Part shown: positions 42,723-52,147 of the stretch, in pieces
Position numbering within the stretch: position 1 is the stretch's first letter
Layout: every line of letters starts with the position of its first letter
Assembly: GCA_900472605.1 (NCBI GenBank)
Contig: UCJD01000023.1
Location: 62,001-126,000, forward strand
Reading direction: 5' to 3'
Source: Hyphomicrobiales bacterium
Lineage (GTDB): Bacteria > Pseudomonadota > Alphaproteobacteria > Rhizobiales > Rhizobiaceae
Length of the DNA: 64,000 nt
The notes under the pieces: generated by a model
Databases searched by the model: none
What the model saw: the letters and a program-made list of their open reading frames with translations, nothing else
Told to the model about the DNA's origin: nothing
Program-made: the position numbers and the translations under genes

Positions 42723-44111
42723 CTATCTGCGCACCGGCTGGTTGCCGATGCCGGCGGCCGCCTTCAGGGCCCCCGCCAGATCGGCGAAGGAATCGGGCGA
42801 TGGCTGGTCGCCGGGCGATTGCTTCAATACATCGTAAATGACGGGCACCTGCTTCACCGCCATGTCCAGATCCGGATCGGCGCCCTGCCGATAACCGCCG
42901 ATCAGGCGGAGATCCCGGGTTTCCTCGTAGCGGTGGACCAGTGCCTTCAGGCGCGAAACGAGCTTCTCCTGATCCGGCGTCCAGGCCTTGCGCGCCAGAC
43001 GCGAGATCGACGCGAGCGGATCGATCGGCGGATAACGGCCCTCGTCGGCGAGGCTTCGCTGGAGAACGAGGTGGCCGTCGAGAATACCGCGGGTGCTATC
43101 GGCGATCGGATCGTTATGATTGTCGCCATCGACGAGGATCGAAATGATCGCCGTGATGGTGCCCGTGCCCTCGGGTCCGGGGCCGGCGCGCTCCAGCAGG
43201 CGCGGCAATTCAGTGAAGACGGAGGCCGGATAGCCGCGCGCGATCGGCGGCTCGCCAGAGGCGGTCGCGACTTCACGGATGGCGTGGGCGAAACGCGTGA
43301 CGCTGTCGACGATCAGCAGCACGTTGTCGCCCTGGTCGCGGAAATGCTCGGCGATGGTGATCGCCGTCAGCGGCGCCATCTTGCGCAGCATCGGGCTTTC
43401 GTCGCTGGTAGCAACCACGACGACCGATTTCTGCATGTCGGCGCCGAGCGTATCCTCGATGAATTCGCGCACTTCGCGGCCACGCTCGCCAACCAGCGCG
43501 ATCACGACCTTGTCGAAGGCTTCTGCACGCGCAAGCATCGACAGCAGCGTAGACTTGCCGACGCCCGAGCCGGCGAAAATGCCGAGGCGCTGGCCCAAGC
43601 AAAGCGGAGAAAAGATGTCGATGGCGCGTACGCCGGTCTTGAAACCCTTTTCGACACGTTGGCGCGTCATCGACGGCGGCGCCGTGTTTGAGATCGAGCG
43701 GCGCTTCAGTCCCTCGACAACGGGTCCCTTGCCGTCGATCGGTTCACAGAGCGAGCTGATCGTTCGGCCGCACCAGCTCTCCGACGGCGCGATGCGGAAG
43801 GCACCCTTGCGGATGACGGTGTCGTGGATGCCGATCGGTTCGCCCGGCTCGATTGGGCAGATATAGGCAAGATCCGGCTCGACGCGAACGACCTCTCCGA
43901 GATGCACGCCGGTCGCCGACTTGTGGGCGACGAACTCGCCGAGGCGCAGATGGCGCGAGAGGCCGGTGACCGTGTAGTGGCCGGTCGCGATCGTCTGGAC
44001 GTGGCCGCCGGGCGCGATCATGAAATCGGGGTTGGCGTAGCGCGCGGAAAGCGCTTCGAGATGGGTGAGCTTCGTGGAAAGCGCCGCCTCGGTCAGCTGT
44101 TCATTGCCCAT
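42723..44111 (-). CDS. fliI: Flagellar export ATPase FliI
   Basis: A 462-aa F1-beta-like ATPase. Walker A is GSGVGKSTL within IFAGSGVGKSTLLSMLARA; Walker B is LLIVDSVTRFAHAIREVA; the EARLY/export signature VALVGERGREVREFIEDTL and the GYPASVFTELPRLLERAG motif specific to FliI/SctN are present. It powers loading of substrates with FliH and FliJ. The fliI gene follows flgF by 16 nt. FliH and FliJ candidates are encoded elsewhere in the window. Confidence 0.96.
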   Translation of the reverse strand: MGNEQLTEAALSTKLTHLEALSARYANPDFMIAPGGHVQTIATGHYTVTGLSRHLRLGEFVAHKSATGVHLGEVVRVEPDLAYICPIEPGEPIGIHDTVIRKGAFRIAPSESWCGRTISSLCEPIDGKGPVVEGLKRRSISNTAPPSMTRQRVEKGFKTGVRAIDIFSPLCLGQRLGIFAGSGVGKSTLLSMLARAEAFDKVVIALVGERGREVREFIEDTLGADMQKSVVVVATSDESPMLRKMAPLTAITIAEHFRDQGDNVLLIVDSVTRFAHAIREVATASGEPPIARGYPASVFTELPRLLERAGPGPEGTGTITAIISILVDGDNHNDPIADSTRGILDGHLVLQRSLADEGRYPPIDPLASISRLARKAWTPDQEKLVSRLKALVHRYEETRDLRLIGGYRQGADPDLDMAVKQVPVIYDVLKQSPGDQPSPDSFADLAGALKAAAGIGNQPVRR

Positions 44112-44127
44112 GGTTCAAACCTTCCGC

Positions 44128-44862
44128 TTAGCGGCTACCACCAAGCGTCTTGATCGCTTCGCCGAAGGAGGATTCGCTGTCCTTGGTGAGCGAGGTCATG
44201 CTTTCGAAGGCGCGGTTGACTTCGATCAGCTGTGTGATTTCGCGCATCGCATTGACGTTCGAATTTTCGAGATAGCCCTGCTGGACGCCGACGTTGAAGC
44301 GGTCGGTGACGGCGGTCGGCGTCTGCGTGGTCATGATGCCGCTGTTTTCGTAGCGGAGATAGCCCTTGGAAATATCCGCTTCGAAGAGGCCCAGCGAGGC
44401 AACCTGCCGGTTATTTTGGTAGATCATTCCGTCGGAGCCGACCTTCGGCTCACCGGCGGCTCTATCCAGCATGATCGGCGCACCGCCGGTATCGAGCACC
44501 GGATATCCGCGCACGGAGACAAGCTCGCCGGTGTCGGTCAGCGTGAAGCGACCGTCCTTGGTGAGAACCCGGCCGGCTGGCGTGTTGAGCGAGAACCAGG
44601 CATCGCCCTTGATCGCGAAATCGAGCATGTTGCCAGTGTGGTTCATTTCGCCGTGGTCGGCGGAGAGGTAATCGTTGCCCTGCGAGACGTATGCGATTTT
44701 CGCGTTGAGCTTGTTGTCGGTATCGCCGATCAGCTGATTGAACTTGACCTCGGTGCCGCGAAAGCCCGTCGTGTTCACGTTCGCCAGGTTGTCCGCGATG
44801 GTGTCGAGGCGACGCATAAGCGCCATCTGCGACGACAGAGAAACATAAAGACCGGATTGCAT
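44128..44862 (-). CDS. flgF: Rod protein FlgF
   Basis: A 244-aa rod subunit starting MQSGLYVSLSSQMALMRRLDTIADNLANVNTTGFRGTEVKFNQLI and ending YLENSNVNAMREITQLIEVNRAFESMTSLTKDSESSFGEAIKTLGG, the FlgF forms of the rod motifs. ATG 44862 is preferred over 44880: AGGAG is 8 nt upstream, and family members start MxSGLY. It is the first gene of an operon with fliI and is divergent from motA, leaving 273 nt of shared upstream sequence. Confidence 0.94.
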   Translation of the reverse strand: MQSGLYVSLSSQMALMRRLDTIADNLANVNTTGFRGTEVKFNQLIGDTDNKLNAKIAYVSQGNDYLSADHGEMNHTGNMLDFAIKGDAWFSLNTPAGRVLTKDGRFTLTDTGELVSVRGYPVLDTGGAPIMLDRAAGEPKVGSDGMIYQNNRQVASLGLFEADISKGYLRYENSGIMTTQTPTAVTDRFNVGVQQGYLENSNVNAMREITQLIEVNRAFESMTSLTKDSESSFGEAIKTLGGSR

Positions 44863-45135
44863 CGGGTAGGCTCCTGGCATTGGCGATGAACGTTACGAAA
44901 TCCGGGCGTTTGCAGTGTGTTCGACCCCGATTCCGCTGAGGCGGCATCTCAGACATGGGCATGGTGGCCCATTCGTCACCGACAGAGTGTCAGCAAATGC
45001 TTGCGCGAAGCTGGCATCTGAAATGCTTGGCAAAAAGCCTGCCTGAAAGCCTAATCGGCAAGGCGAGGACCAGCCTCACGCAAGCCAGCCCTCCTATCCC
45101 TTCGGTTGAAAATAACGATCAGGTTTGGACTGGCG
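44863..45135. promoter_or_regulatory. Divergent promoter region flgF / motA
   Basis: No supported gene is present in these 273 nt. Both flanking genes belong to the VisNR-controlled class in S. meliloti, so VisNR sites are expected, but no published consensus could be located with confidence. The copies of TGGCATCTGAAATGC and GGCATGG do not match the flagellin-type box. Confidence 0.5.
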
Positions 45136-46008
45136 ATGAATATCATTATCGGATTTGTGATTGTCTGCGGCTGTATCGTCGGCAGCTTCATGGCCATGGG
45201 CGGTCACATCGACGCGCTGTGGCAGCCTTTCGAGCTCGTCATCATCGGCGGCGCCGGTCTCGGCAGCTTCATCATGGCGAACCCCATGAAGGTCGTGAAA
45301 GATTCCGGCAAGGCGCTTGGCGAAGCCTTCAAGCATTCGGTTCCGAAGGAACGCAACTATCTCGATACGCTCGGTGTGCTTTATTCGCTGATGCGCGACC
45401 TGCGCACCAAGTCGCGCAACGAGATCGAGGCCCACATCGACAATCCAGCCGAATCCTCGATCTTCCAGACCGCGCCGACGGTGCTGAAGAACAAGGAGCT
45501 CACCTCCTTCATCTGCGACTACGTCCGCCTGATCATCATCGGCAATGCCCGCAGCCACGAGATCGAGGCGCTGATGGACGAAGAAATCAACACCATCCTG
45601 CACGACAAGCTGAAGCCCTACCATGCCATCCAGACGATGGGTGACGCTTTCCCGGCAATCGGTATCGTCGCAGCCGTTCTCGGCGTCATCAAGGCCATGG
45701 CGCACATCAACGATTCGCCCGAAGTCCTCGGTCACCTGATCGGCTCGGCGCTCGTCGGTACGTTCCTCGGCATTCTGCTTTCCTACTGCGTATGCTCGCC
45801 GATCACCTCGCAGATCAAGATCGTGCGCTCCAAGCAGCACCGCCTCTACGTGATCGTCAAGCAGACGCTGCTTGCCTACATGAACGGCTCGGTCCCGCAG
45901 GTCGCTCTCGAATACGGCCGCAAGACGATCTCGGCTTACGAGCGTCCTTCGATCGACGCCGTCGAGCAGGAAATGATGAACCCCGGCGGTGAGAACAAGG
46001 CGGCCTAA
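45136..46008 (+). CDS. motA: Stator protein MotA
   Basis: A 290-aa inner-membrane stator subunit with four membrane segments ([64 protein letters not shown]). The cytoplasmic loop carries the torque residues around [19 protein letters not shown] 45136 ([13 protein letters not shown]) is the family start; a TTG at 45106 would add ten residues. It starts the plus-strand operon with fliM, fliN and fliG, and is 17 kb from motB, as in S. meliloti. Confidence 0.95.
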   Translation: MNIIIGFVIVCGCIVGSFMAMGGHIDALWQPFELVIIGGAGLGSFIMANPMKVVKDSGKALGEAFKHSVPKERNYLDTLGVLYSLMRDLRTKSRNEIEAHIDNPAESSIFQTAPTVLKNKELTSFICDYVRLIIIGNARSHEIEALMDEEINTILHDKLKPYHAIQTMGDAFPAIGIVAAVLGVIKAMAHINDSPEVLGHLIGSALVGTFLGILLSYCVCSPITSQIKIVRSKQHRLYVIVKQTLLAYMNGSVPQVALEYGRKTISAYERPSIDAVEQEMMNPGGENKAA

Positions 46009-46014
46009 ACGGAC

Positions 46015-46953
46015 ATGAACGCTCTACTCCAGAAACCAGTGATGGACGACGCGCTGCTTGCGAAGCTGACAGGCAGGCTTGGCGACAAGGCGACGGTGGA
46101 AAAGCTCTGCGCGGCGTTTGGCGACGTCTACCGGGTGTTTCTCCCCGATGTCATCAAGAGCGAGACCGGCCTCGACGTACAGGTCAACTATCTGAGCTGC
46201 CACGCCGGCTACAAGCACGACCTGGTCGCCGATCTCGGAGAGAGCGTTACGCTCGTCGACGGATCGCTTCGCAACTGGTCGACCGACTTTACGCTGTCTT
46301 GCGGCAACGGCTTCGTCATCACGCTGATGGAGCACCTGCTTGGCGCATCGCCCGAGACGATCGAACAGCCGGCGGATCGCATGCTCTCGATCATCGAGCT
46401 GGAACTCGCGGTCACCGTTTTCGAGAAGATCGCCAGCGTGCTGCGCTCGGCCGTCAACGCGCCGGGCGGGTTCGAGCCTAGTCTTGAGCTTCCGCACGCC
46501 GCTGAGACGCGGCCCAAGGCGCCCGACGACAAGCCGGATGAATTCGCTGCGGCGATCAACATGTCGATCACGCTCTCCGGCATCACATCGGAATTCTCGC
46601 TGATCGTTCCCCAGGCTGCCCTCTTGAAGACGACCGTTGTCGCACCGCGCGCCAAGAACGCATCCGCCAACTCGTCGGAATGGACGGAGCAGATGAGCGA
46701 GCAGGTTCGCCGCTCGCAGGTGACGCTGGAGGCAAAGATCCATCTTCAGGAGCTGACGCTGCGCACCATCTCCAAGCTCGCGGCCGGCGATGTCATTCCC
46801 TTCCTCGACAGCGGCGACGTCCGCGTCGATGTCAGTGCCAACAGCAAAGAGCTTTACGTGTGTGAGTTGGGACGCTCGGGCGAGAATTATACCGTTCGGG
46901 TGAAGGATACGATCAACTCGGATGACGACCTCATCCGCTACTTAATGAATTAA
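46015..46953 (+). CDS. fliM: Switch protein FliM
   Basis: A 312-aa C-ring protein. The CheY-binding N-terminal motif is degenerate ([10 protein letters not shown] instead of EIDALL). The middle has the FliM fold ([31 protein letters not shown]), and the C-terminal SpoA domain is [65 protein letters not shown]. It follows motA by 6 nt. It is divergent from the enterobacterial protein but clear from domain order and the fliM-fliN-fliG context. Confidence 0.88.
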   Translation: MNALLQKPVMDDALLAKLTGRLGDKATVEKLCAAFGDVYRVFLPDVIKSETGLDVQVNYLSCHAGYKHDLVADLGESVTLVDGSLRNWSTDFTLSCGNGFVITLMEHLLGASPETIEQPADRMLSIIELELAVTVFEKIASVLRSAVNAPGGFEPSLELPHAAETRPKAPDDKPDEFAAAINMSITLSGITSEFSLIVPQAALLKTTVVAPRAKNASANSSEWTEQMSEQVRRSQVTLEAKIHLQELTLRTISKLAAGDVIPFLDSGDVRVDVSANSKELYVCELGRSGENYTVRVKDTINSDDDLIRYLMN

Positions 46954-47015
46954 CGGATTTCGGCCCCTGCCCTCCAAGGCAGGTTGAGGCAAGTTTCAAC
47001 TGGAATAGTGATTTC

Positions 47016-47585
47016 ATGGCGACGAAAAAAACAAAGATCGACGATCTAGAGCAACCAGGCAACGAGGCCGAGCTTGATCAGGCTATCGACGACCTGCGCG
47101 GCGTTCTGAAAACCGACGCAGACGGCGGAATGCCGGATTTCGGCGGCGGCGATCTCGACGCGTTTGGCGGCGGCACCGATCTGTCGGCGTTTGGCGGCGA
47201 TCTTGAGGCCGGCACCGACACGAGCTTTGGCGGCGGCGATTTCGGCGGCTCCTCGGACTTCGGCGGCGTTTCCGATTTCGGCGACAGCTCGACGACACCC
47301 GGCATGGCAGCCCCGCTCGGCAGCGCGATGCAGTCCAACATGGACCTGATCATGGACATCCCGATCGATGTTCAGATCATGCTCGGTTCAAGCCGCATGC
47401 AGGTCTCAGGCCTGATGAACCTCAACGAAGGCGCCACGATCGCCCTCGACAAGAAGATCGGCGAGCCGGTCGAAATCATGGTGAACGGCCGCAAGATCGC
47501 GCGCGGCGAGATCACCGTTCTCGAAAATGACGACACACGTTTTGGCGTAAAACTGATAGAAGTTTTAGGTACTAAGAAAGCCTGA
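47016..47585 (+). CDS. fliN: Switch protein FliN with Gly/Phe/Asp-rich N-terminal extension
   Basis: A 189-aa C-ring protein. The C-terminal 80 residues are the SpoA domain ([76 protein letters not shown]). The first 105 residues contain several copies of an FGGG/DFGG-type repeat between about residues 30 and 90 that is not part of the usual FliN (E. coli 137 aa). The gap of 62 nt from fliM has no hairpin. Confidence 0.92.
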   Translation: MATKKTKIDDLEQPGNEAELDQAIDDLRGVLKTDADGGMPDFGGGDLDAFGGGTDLSAFGGDLEAGTDTSFGGGDFGGSSDFGGVSDFGDSSTTPGMAAPLGSAMQSNMDLIMDIPIDVQIMLGSSRMQVSGLMNLNEGATIALDKKIGEPVEIMVNGRKIARGEITVLENDDTRFGVKLIEVLGTKKA

Positions 47586-47614
47586 TCCCGCTGTAGGGAC
47601 GGAGAGGTTAGACC

Positions 47615-48655
47615 ATGATGGACTTTGACGATTTCGGCGGCGCTCTTGCCGAGAAACCGTTGACCCAGGCTGAGAAAGCAGCGGCCGTTCTCCTCGCGAT
47701 GGGGAAAGGGGTTGCTGGCAGACTGTTGAAGTATTTCACGCAGGCCGAACTGCAGACGATTATCGGATCCGCGCAGGCCTTGCGCGCGATCCCGCCGGAT
47801 GAACTGCTCGGCCTCGTGGCCGAGTTCGAGGACCTGTTCACCGAAGGCGCAGGCCTGATGGACAACGCCAAGGCGATCGAAAGCATCCTCGAAGAAGGTC
47901 TAACCCCGGACGAAGTCGATAGCCTGCTTGGCCGCCGCACGGCGTTCCAGGCCTATGAAACCTCAATCTGGGACCGGCTGGGCGAAGGCGATCCGGCCTT
48001 CATCGGCAAATTCCTGCTGCGCGAACACCCGCAGACCGTCGCCTACATCCTCTCCATGATGCCATCCTCCTTCGGCGCCAAGGTGCTGATGCAGATCCCC
48101 GACGGCCGTCGCGCCGACATCATGAACCGTACCGTCAACCTGAAATCCGTCAGCCCGAAGGCAGCGCAGATCATCGAGAAGCAGGTGATGACGCTGCTGG
48201 CCGAGATCGACGCCGAGAAGAATTCGATCGGCTCGACGAAGGTCGCCGAACTGATGAACGAGATGGACAAGCCGCAGGTCGATACCCTGCTCACCTCGCT
48301 CGAATCGATCAGCCGCGAATCGGTCAACAAGGTTCGTCCGAAGATCTTCCTGTTCGAAGACCTGATGATCATGCCGCAGCGCAGCCGTGTCATGCTCTTG
48401 AACGATATCTCCGCAGACATCCTGACGATGGCCCTGCGGGGGTCCTCGGCGGAGATGAAGGAAGCCGTTCTCGCCTCGATCAGCCCGCGCCAGCGCCGCA
48501 TGATCGAGTCCGACCTGCAGAGCGGCACCACCGGTATCAACCCGCGCGAAATCGCCATCGCGCGGCGCGCCATCGCCCAGGAAGCGATTCGCCTGGCCAA
48601 CTCGGGCCAGATCCAGCTCAAGGAAGGCGAAGCGGAAGGTGCTGCCGCGGCCTAA
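47615..48655 (+). CDS. fliG: Switch protein FliG
   Basis: A 346-aa rotor protein. Its middle domain contains REHPQTVAYILSMMPSSFGAKVLMQIPDGRRADIMNRTVNLKSVSP (EHPQ motif), and the C-terminal domain carries the motor face LFEDLMIMPQRSRVMLLNDISADILTMALRGSSAEMKEAVLASISPRQRRMIESDLQSG with its charged residues. ATG 47615 is used; ATG 47618 is equally possible. A strong terminator follows 76 nt after the stop. Confidence 0.95.
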   Translation: MMDFDDFGGALAEKPLTQAEKAAAVLLAMGKGVAGRLLKYFTQAELQTIIGSAQALRAIPPDELLGLVAEFEDLFTEGAGLMDNAKAIESILEEGLTPDEVDSLLGRRTAFQAYETSIWDRLGEGDPAFIGKFLLREHPQTVAYILSMMPSSFGAKVLMQIPDGRRADIMNRTVNLKSVSPKAAQIIEKQVMTLLAEIDAEKNSIGSTKVAELMNEMDKPQVDTLLTSLESISRESVNKVRPKIFLFEDLMIMPQRSRVMLLNDISADILTMALRGSSAEMKEAVLASISPRQRRMIESDLQSGTTGINPREIAIARRAIAQEAIRLANSGQIQLKEGEAEGAAAA

Positions 48656-48731
48656 GGCCTTGTTGCTGTGTACAGATCACGCCAACTCGATCGCCGCGAT
48701 TGATCGCGACGATCCCGGGGACTACAAAAGC

Positions 48732-48763
48732 AAAGGCCGCGCACCGCGCGGCCTTTTCCTTTT
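48732..48763 (+). terminator. Terminator between fliG and flhB
   Basis: An 11-bp stem (AAAGGCCGCGC / GCGCGGCCTTT) with a 3-nt loop and a following TTTTCCTTTT lies between the two genes. The flhB GTG begins 18 nt past it. Either transcription of flhB depends on read-through, or a promoter lies in the 126-nt gap. Confidence 0.9.
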
Positions 48764-48780
48764 GACGGGGAGTCGCGACC

Positions 48781-49860
48781 GTGGCGGACGACGACAAGGA
48801 CAGTAAAACAGAAGCGCCTACCGCGAAAAAGCAAAGCGACGCGGCAGAGAAAGGCAATACACCCTTCTCGCGCGAACTGCCCCTCTTCGCCACGGTTCTC
48901 GCCACCTACATCTATCTGATCTTCTTCCTGCCGGATGGGCTGAGCGTCGTTGGCGCATCGCTCAAGGATATTTTCGAGCAGCCGGACCAATGGAAGATCG
49001 ACACCGGAACTGACGTTCTGTCGCTCTTCGTTCACCTCGGCTGGGTCTGCGCACAGCTGCTGGCGCCGGCGATGATTCTCTTCATGGTCTTCGGTGTCGC
49101 CGCTTCGATCGGCCAGAACCTGCCGGTTCCGGTTCTCGAACGCATCAGACCGCAATGGTCGCGCATTTCGCCGGCCAAGGGCTGGTCGCGGCTCTTCAGT
49201 CTTCAAGGCCTCATCGAATTCGGCAAGTCGCTGACAAAGATCGTGATCGTCGGTGTCGTAATGGTGCTGTTGCTGCGCAGCGACTACTTCGCGTCGATCG
49301 ACGCCATGTTCTCCGACCCGCGGACGATCTTCACCCGCATGATGTCGGGCATGCAGAAAATCACGCTGGTTGTTCTAATCGCGACCGCGCTGGTGGCGAT
49401 CGTCGACTTTTTCTGGACGCGCTATCACTGGTTCACCGAACTGAAGATGTCGCGCCACGAAATCAAAGAGGAAAACAAGCAATCGCAGGGCGACCCCTTC
49501 GTGAAGGGCCGCCAGCGCGCGCTGATGCGCGACCGCGCAAGGCGCCGCATGATTGCCAACGTGCCACGCGCCACCATGGTCATCGCCAACCCAACCCACT
49601 TCGCCGTTGCGCTACGCTATGTCCGCGAGGAAAACGACGCTCCTATCGTCGTTGCCAAGGGCCAGGACCTAATTGCGTTAAAAATCAGAGAGATCGCCGA
49701 GACGAACGGAATACCGGTTTTCGAAGATCCACCGCTTGCGCGCTCCATGTTTGCGCAAGTCTCGGTGGATAGTGTCATCCCGTCAGTATTCTACAAGGCC
49801 GTCGCGGAGCTCATTCATCGGGTTTACGCGGCGCAGGCCAAGAACAACCGGGTAAGATAA
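48781..49860 (+). CDS. flhB: Export-gate switch protein FlhB
   Basis: A 359-aa protein with the N-terminal conserved [32 protein letters not shown], four membrane segments, and a cytoplasmic domain with the autocleavage motif NPTH in [59 protein letters not shown]. The self-cut between N and P changes export specificity from hook to filament. The start is GTG with GGGG 9 nt upstream. It follows the terminator at 48732-48763. Confidence 0.95.
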   Translation: MADDDKDSKTEAPTAKKQSDAAEKGNTPFSRELPLFATVLATYIYLIFFLPDGLSVVGASLKDIFEQPDQWKIDTGTDVLSLFVHLGWVCAQLLAPAMILFMVFGVAASIGQNLPVPVLERIRPQWSRISPAKGWSRLFSLQGLIEFGKSLTKIVIVGVVMVLLLRSDYFASIDAMFSDPRTIFTRMMSGMQKITLVVLIATALVAIVDFFWTRYHWFTELKMSRHEIKEENKQSQGDPFVKGRQRALMRDRARRRMIANVPRATMVIANPTHFAVALRYVREENDAPIVVAKGQDLIALKIREIAETNGIPVFEDPPLARSMFAQVSVDSVIPSVFYKAVAELIHRVYAAQAKNNRVR

Positions 49861-49864
49861 ACGA

Positions 49865-50305
49865 ATGAAAAAATGCCCCTACTCTGCCCAGCGCGAGAAG
49901 ATTCTTGCCGAAGCAATCAGCCCGGTCGCGACCGAATTGCGGCTGCTGGATGCATCGGACCTGATTTCGATCCTGCGATTTGAGTATTACGGCAATCTTT
50001 CAGACCTCGTTTCCTCGGCCGCCGAGATGTTCTTCCATCCCGGTACCGTCAACTTCGGCCATGGCGGCAGCTATACGCTGGAATGGGGCGGCAAGCCGGA
50101 GGTTGTCATCGACCTCGAGATCAAGCCGCGCGGTGTCACCATCTACGCGCAGCTGACGCTGGCCGCCGAACATGCCGGCATCGAGATCAACCACATAGCG
50201 TTCGAGAACCCCTCTTCGAACCCGCATGAAAATACGGCATTCCTCGAGCAGAGCCTCAACCAGGCCCGGTACAACGCGCCGCCGCTCCAGGCGCTCGCGA
50301 GCTAA
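49865..50305 (+). CDS. Small protein of unknown function next to flhB
   Basis: A 146-aa soluble protein without a recognised domain (ATELRLLDASDLISILRFEYYGNLSDLVSSAAEMFFHPGTVNFGHGGSYTLEWGGKPEVVIDLEIKPRGVTIYAQLTLAAEHAGIEINHIAFEN). It starts 4 nt after the flhB stop, so it is translated together with flhB. Convergence with visR leaves only 21 nt. A gene in the same place is found in related rhizobia, as I recall, which makes a motility or regulation link plausible; nothing more can be said. Confidence 0.75.
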   Translation: MKKCPYSAQREKILAEAISPVATELRLLDASDLISILRFEYYGNLSDLVSSAAEMFFHPGTVNFGHGGSYTLEWGGKPEVVIDLEIKPRGVTIYAQLTLAAEHAGIEINHIAFENPSSNPHENTAFLEQSLNQARYNAPPLQALAS

Positions 50306-50326
50306 CTATCTCACACAGATCGTCGG

Positions 50327-51076
50327 TCAGCTGATGTAGCCGAGCCGGATTGCCTTGGCGATAGCCTGGATGCGGTTGACCGAATCCAGCTTGATCGTCG
50401 CCGAGCCGAGATAGGCATTGACGGTGTGCACCGACAGGCCGAGCTTGTCGGCGATTTCCTCGCTGATGCGGCCGTCACCGGCAAGCTGCAGGCAGGCGAT
50501 CTCGCGTTCGCTGAGCGCTTCGGCGGCGGTGGCTCGACGCTCGTCGAGCGACAGCAGGTCGATCATCACCTGGCAGGCGCGACCGTGCAGCTCGACGACC
50601 ATGTCGTTCGGCGGATCGAGGTCATCGCCCGTGAAGACGACGAAGCCGTTGCCAATCGCACCGAGGCGAACGGGGAAAGCCAGGCCGGAGAAAGGCACGA
50701 CGCCATCCTGAAGGCGCACGACGAATGGCGCCATGCCGATGGCGCCAGGGAAGCTGCGATCGTGGCTGCCGGCCCAGGCGAGCGGCAGGAGCGATTTCTC
50801 GACATGCTCGATCAGCGCATCGCCATAAGCATCCACAAAGGCCTTGTGCAGCGAGGCATTGGCCGAACCCCAGTTTTCGAGCTCGCAGATCAAGCGCTGC
50901 TTGGCCGGCAGGCCGGAGCTCGACATGCGGTAGACCGCGAAATTCTGCGCGTCGGCCAGCTTCTGCATGGCCACCAGGCGAGGGAAGAGATCGGATCGGC
51001 TGCTGACCCGGTTGGCGCGCGTGGAGCGCGAGGCAGTGTCGGCGCTACTGATCGACCGGCCCGATGCATATGCCAT
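50327..51076 (-). CDS. visR: LuxR-type motility master regulator VisR
   Basis: A 249-aa protein: an effector-binding-like N-terminal domain (about residues 30-175) and a C-terminal LuxR-type helix-turn-helix (EALSEREIACLQLAGDGRISEEIADKLGLSVHTVNAYLGSATIKLDSVNRIQAIAKAIRLGYI). In S. meliloti, VisN and VisR form a heterodimer that activates rem and class II motility genes. It follows visN by 12 nt with AAGGGG before the ATG. Confidence 0.92.
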   Translation of the reverse strand: MAYASGRSISSADTASRSTRANRVSSRSDLFPRLVAMQKLADAQNFAVYRMSSSGLPAKQRLICELENWGSANASLHKAFVDAYGDALIEHVEKSLLPLAWAGSHDRSFPGAIGMAPFVVRLQDGVVPFSGLAFPVRLGAIGNGFVVFTGDDLDPPNDMVVELHGRACQVMIDLLSLDERRATAAEALSEREIACLQLAGDGRISEEIADKLGLSVHTVNAYLGSATIKLDSVNRIQAIAKAIRLGYIS

Positions 51077-51088
51077 GAGCGCGTCCCC

Positions 51089-51835
51089 TTACACCAGATT
51101 GTTTCTGACCGCGAACGCGATGGCTTCCGAACGTGTCTTCGTCGCCGTTTTACGCATGACGCTGGTAATGTAGTTGTTGATGGTGTTTCGCGAGATGCCG
51201 AGGATCATCGCGATTTCATCGCTGGTCTTGCCTTCGGCGATCCAGAATAGACACTCGAGTTCGCGATCGGTCAGTTCAAAATCGCGGTCCGATTTGGTGC
51301 CACTATATTGCAGCAGGCTCGTGTAATAGGCCGTGAGCAGGCCGACATCCCTCAGGCGCTCCTGCGAGAGGATGAAGCCATCGTCAAACAGGAACATCAA
51401 TGCCAGGCGCGAGCGCCCGATATTGAACATCAGCGAGCAATACTGGCGGCTCGCGCCATCCGGAACATCTGCCGTATCGGGCAAGACGGCGAAGTGCGGC
51501 TGGAAGAGCTGCATGCACTTCTCAAGCTCGGTGGCGCGACCGAAGCCGCCCACGAATGCCTCTGCGAGATTGGTGACGAGATCAAAGGGCCAGTCGGACG
51601 AGACTACGAAATCGAGCCCTGCCTCCTGCAAGAGATCAGCGCGAGCCAGGAGATAGTGCGAGGCTCCCACGTAGTCGGTCAGGATGCGCAGTCCCGGTTG
51701 CAACCTTCCCGTGCCCGCTATCTCGCAAAGCTGGGCAATGAGTTCCGAGCGCGACGAAAGGTTGGTCGCAGCAATCCCGACGAAGTTCCCTGTCCTCGTT
51801 TCGCTCTTGAGAGCTTGCAATATATGCATGTCCAT
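51089..51835 (-). CDS. visN: LuxR-type motility master regulator VisN
   Basis: A 248-aa protein with an N-terminal autoinducer-domain-like fold (DMHILQALKSETRTGNFVGIAATNLSSRSELIAQLCEIAGTGRLQPGLRILTDYVGASHYLLARADLLQEAGLDFVVSSDWP) and a C-terminal LuxR HTH (FELTDRELECLFWIAEGKTSDEIAMILGISRNTINNYITSVMRKTATKTRSEAIAFAVRNNLV). ATG 51835 is selected, with AGGA 8 nt upstream; a GTG at 51904 would extend it by 23 residues without a site. It is transcribed with visR from a promoter in 51836-52111. Confidence 0.93.
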   Translation of the reverse strand: MDMHILQALKSETRTGNFVGIAATNLSSRSELIAQLCEIAGTGRLQPGLRILTDYVGASHYLLARADLLQEAGLDFVVSSDWPFDLVTNLAEAFVGGFGRATELEKCMQLFQPHFAVLPDTADVPDGASRQYCSLMFNIGRSRLALMFLFDDGFILSQERLRDVGLLTAYYTSLLQYSGTKSDRDFELTDRELECLFWIAEGKTSDEIAMILGISRNTINNYITSVMRKTATKTRSEAIAFAVRNNLV

Positions 51836-52147
51836 TGGCAATTCCTGAGGCTGAGAACTTATCACGAAAAATGCTTGATCACGTCTGTCAGCAACGAAAT
51901 GCACCTTCTCCGCGAATCATCCAAGGGTACGTCAATGAATGCAAATCACCATCTCCGAGTTCTGGGGATTTACTTTCGTCACGAACTGTGCGCCGATTCG
52001 CACAAGGAATTCATCTCTTAGAAGTTATAGCAAGCTAAGATGATTCGAGGCCACATGGCAACACGATTCGCGTCAAACGCGAGTCATGCACCGGTTTCGT
52101 GTGTGTGATGTGCAAAAAGGGAAAGGGCCGGTTTCCCGGCCCTTGTC
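51836..52147. other. Non-coding gap between visN and fliF
   Basis: This stretch of 312 nt holds no supported gene. On the minus strand it must contain the fliF terminator (52112-52144) at its right end and the visN promoter nearer the left. The middle is AT-richer than the flanks (GATTTACTTTCG, AAGTTATAGCAAGC), as expected for a promoter region. No clear operator palindrome was found. Confidence 0.6.
52112..52144 (-). terminator. Terminator of fliF / che operon
   Basis: A 9-bp stem AAGGGCCGG / CCGGCCCTT with a 4-nt loop, followed in the transcript by TCCCTTTTT, begins 3 nt past the fliF stop. Confidence 0.9.

Noticed and set aside
45106..45135. TTG start of motA
   Set aside because: It adds ten residues before the family start MNIIIGF and has no ribosome site.
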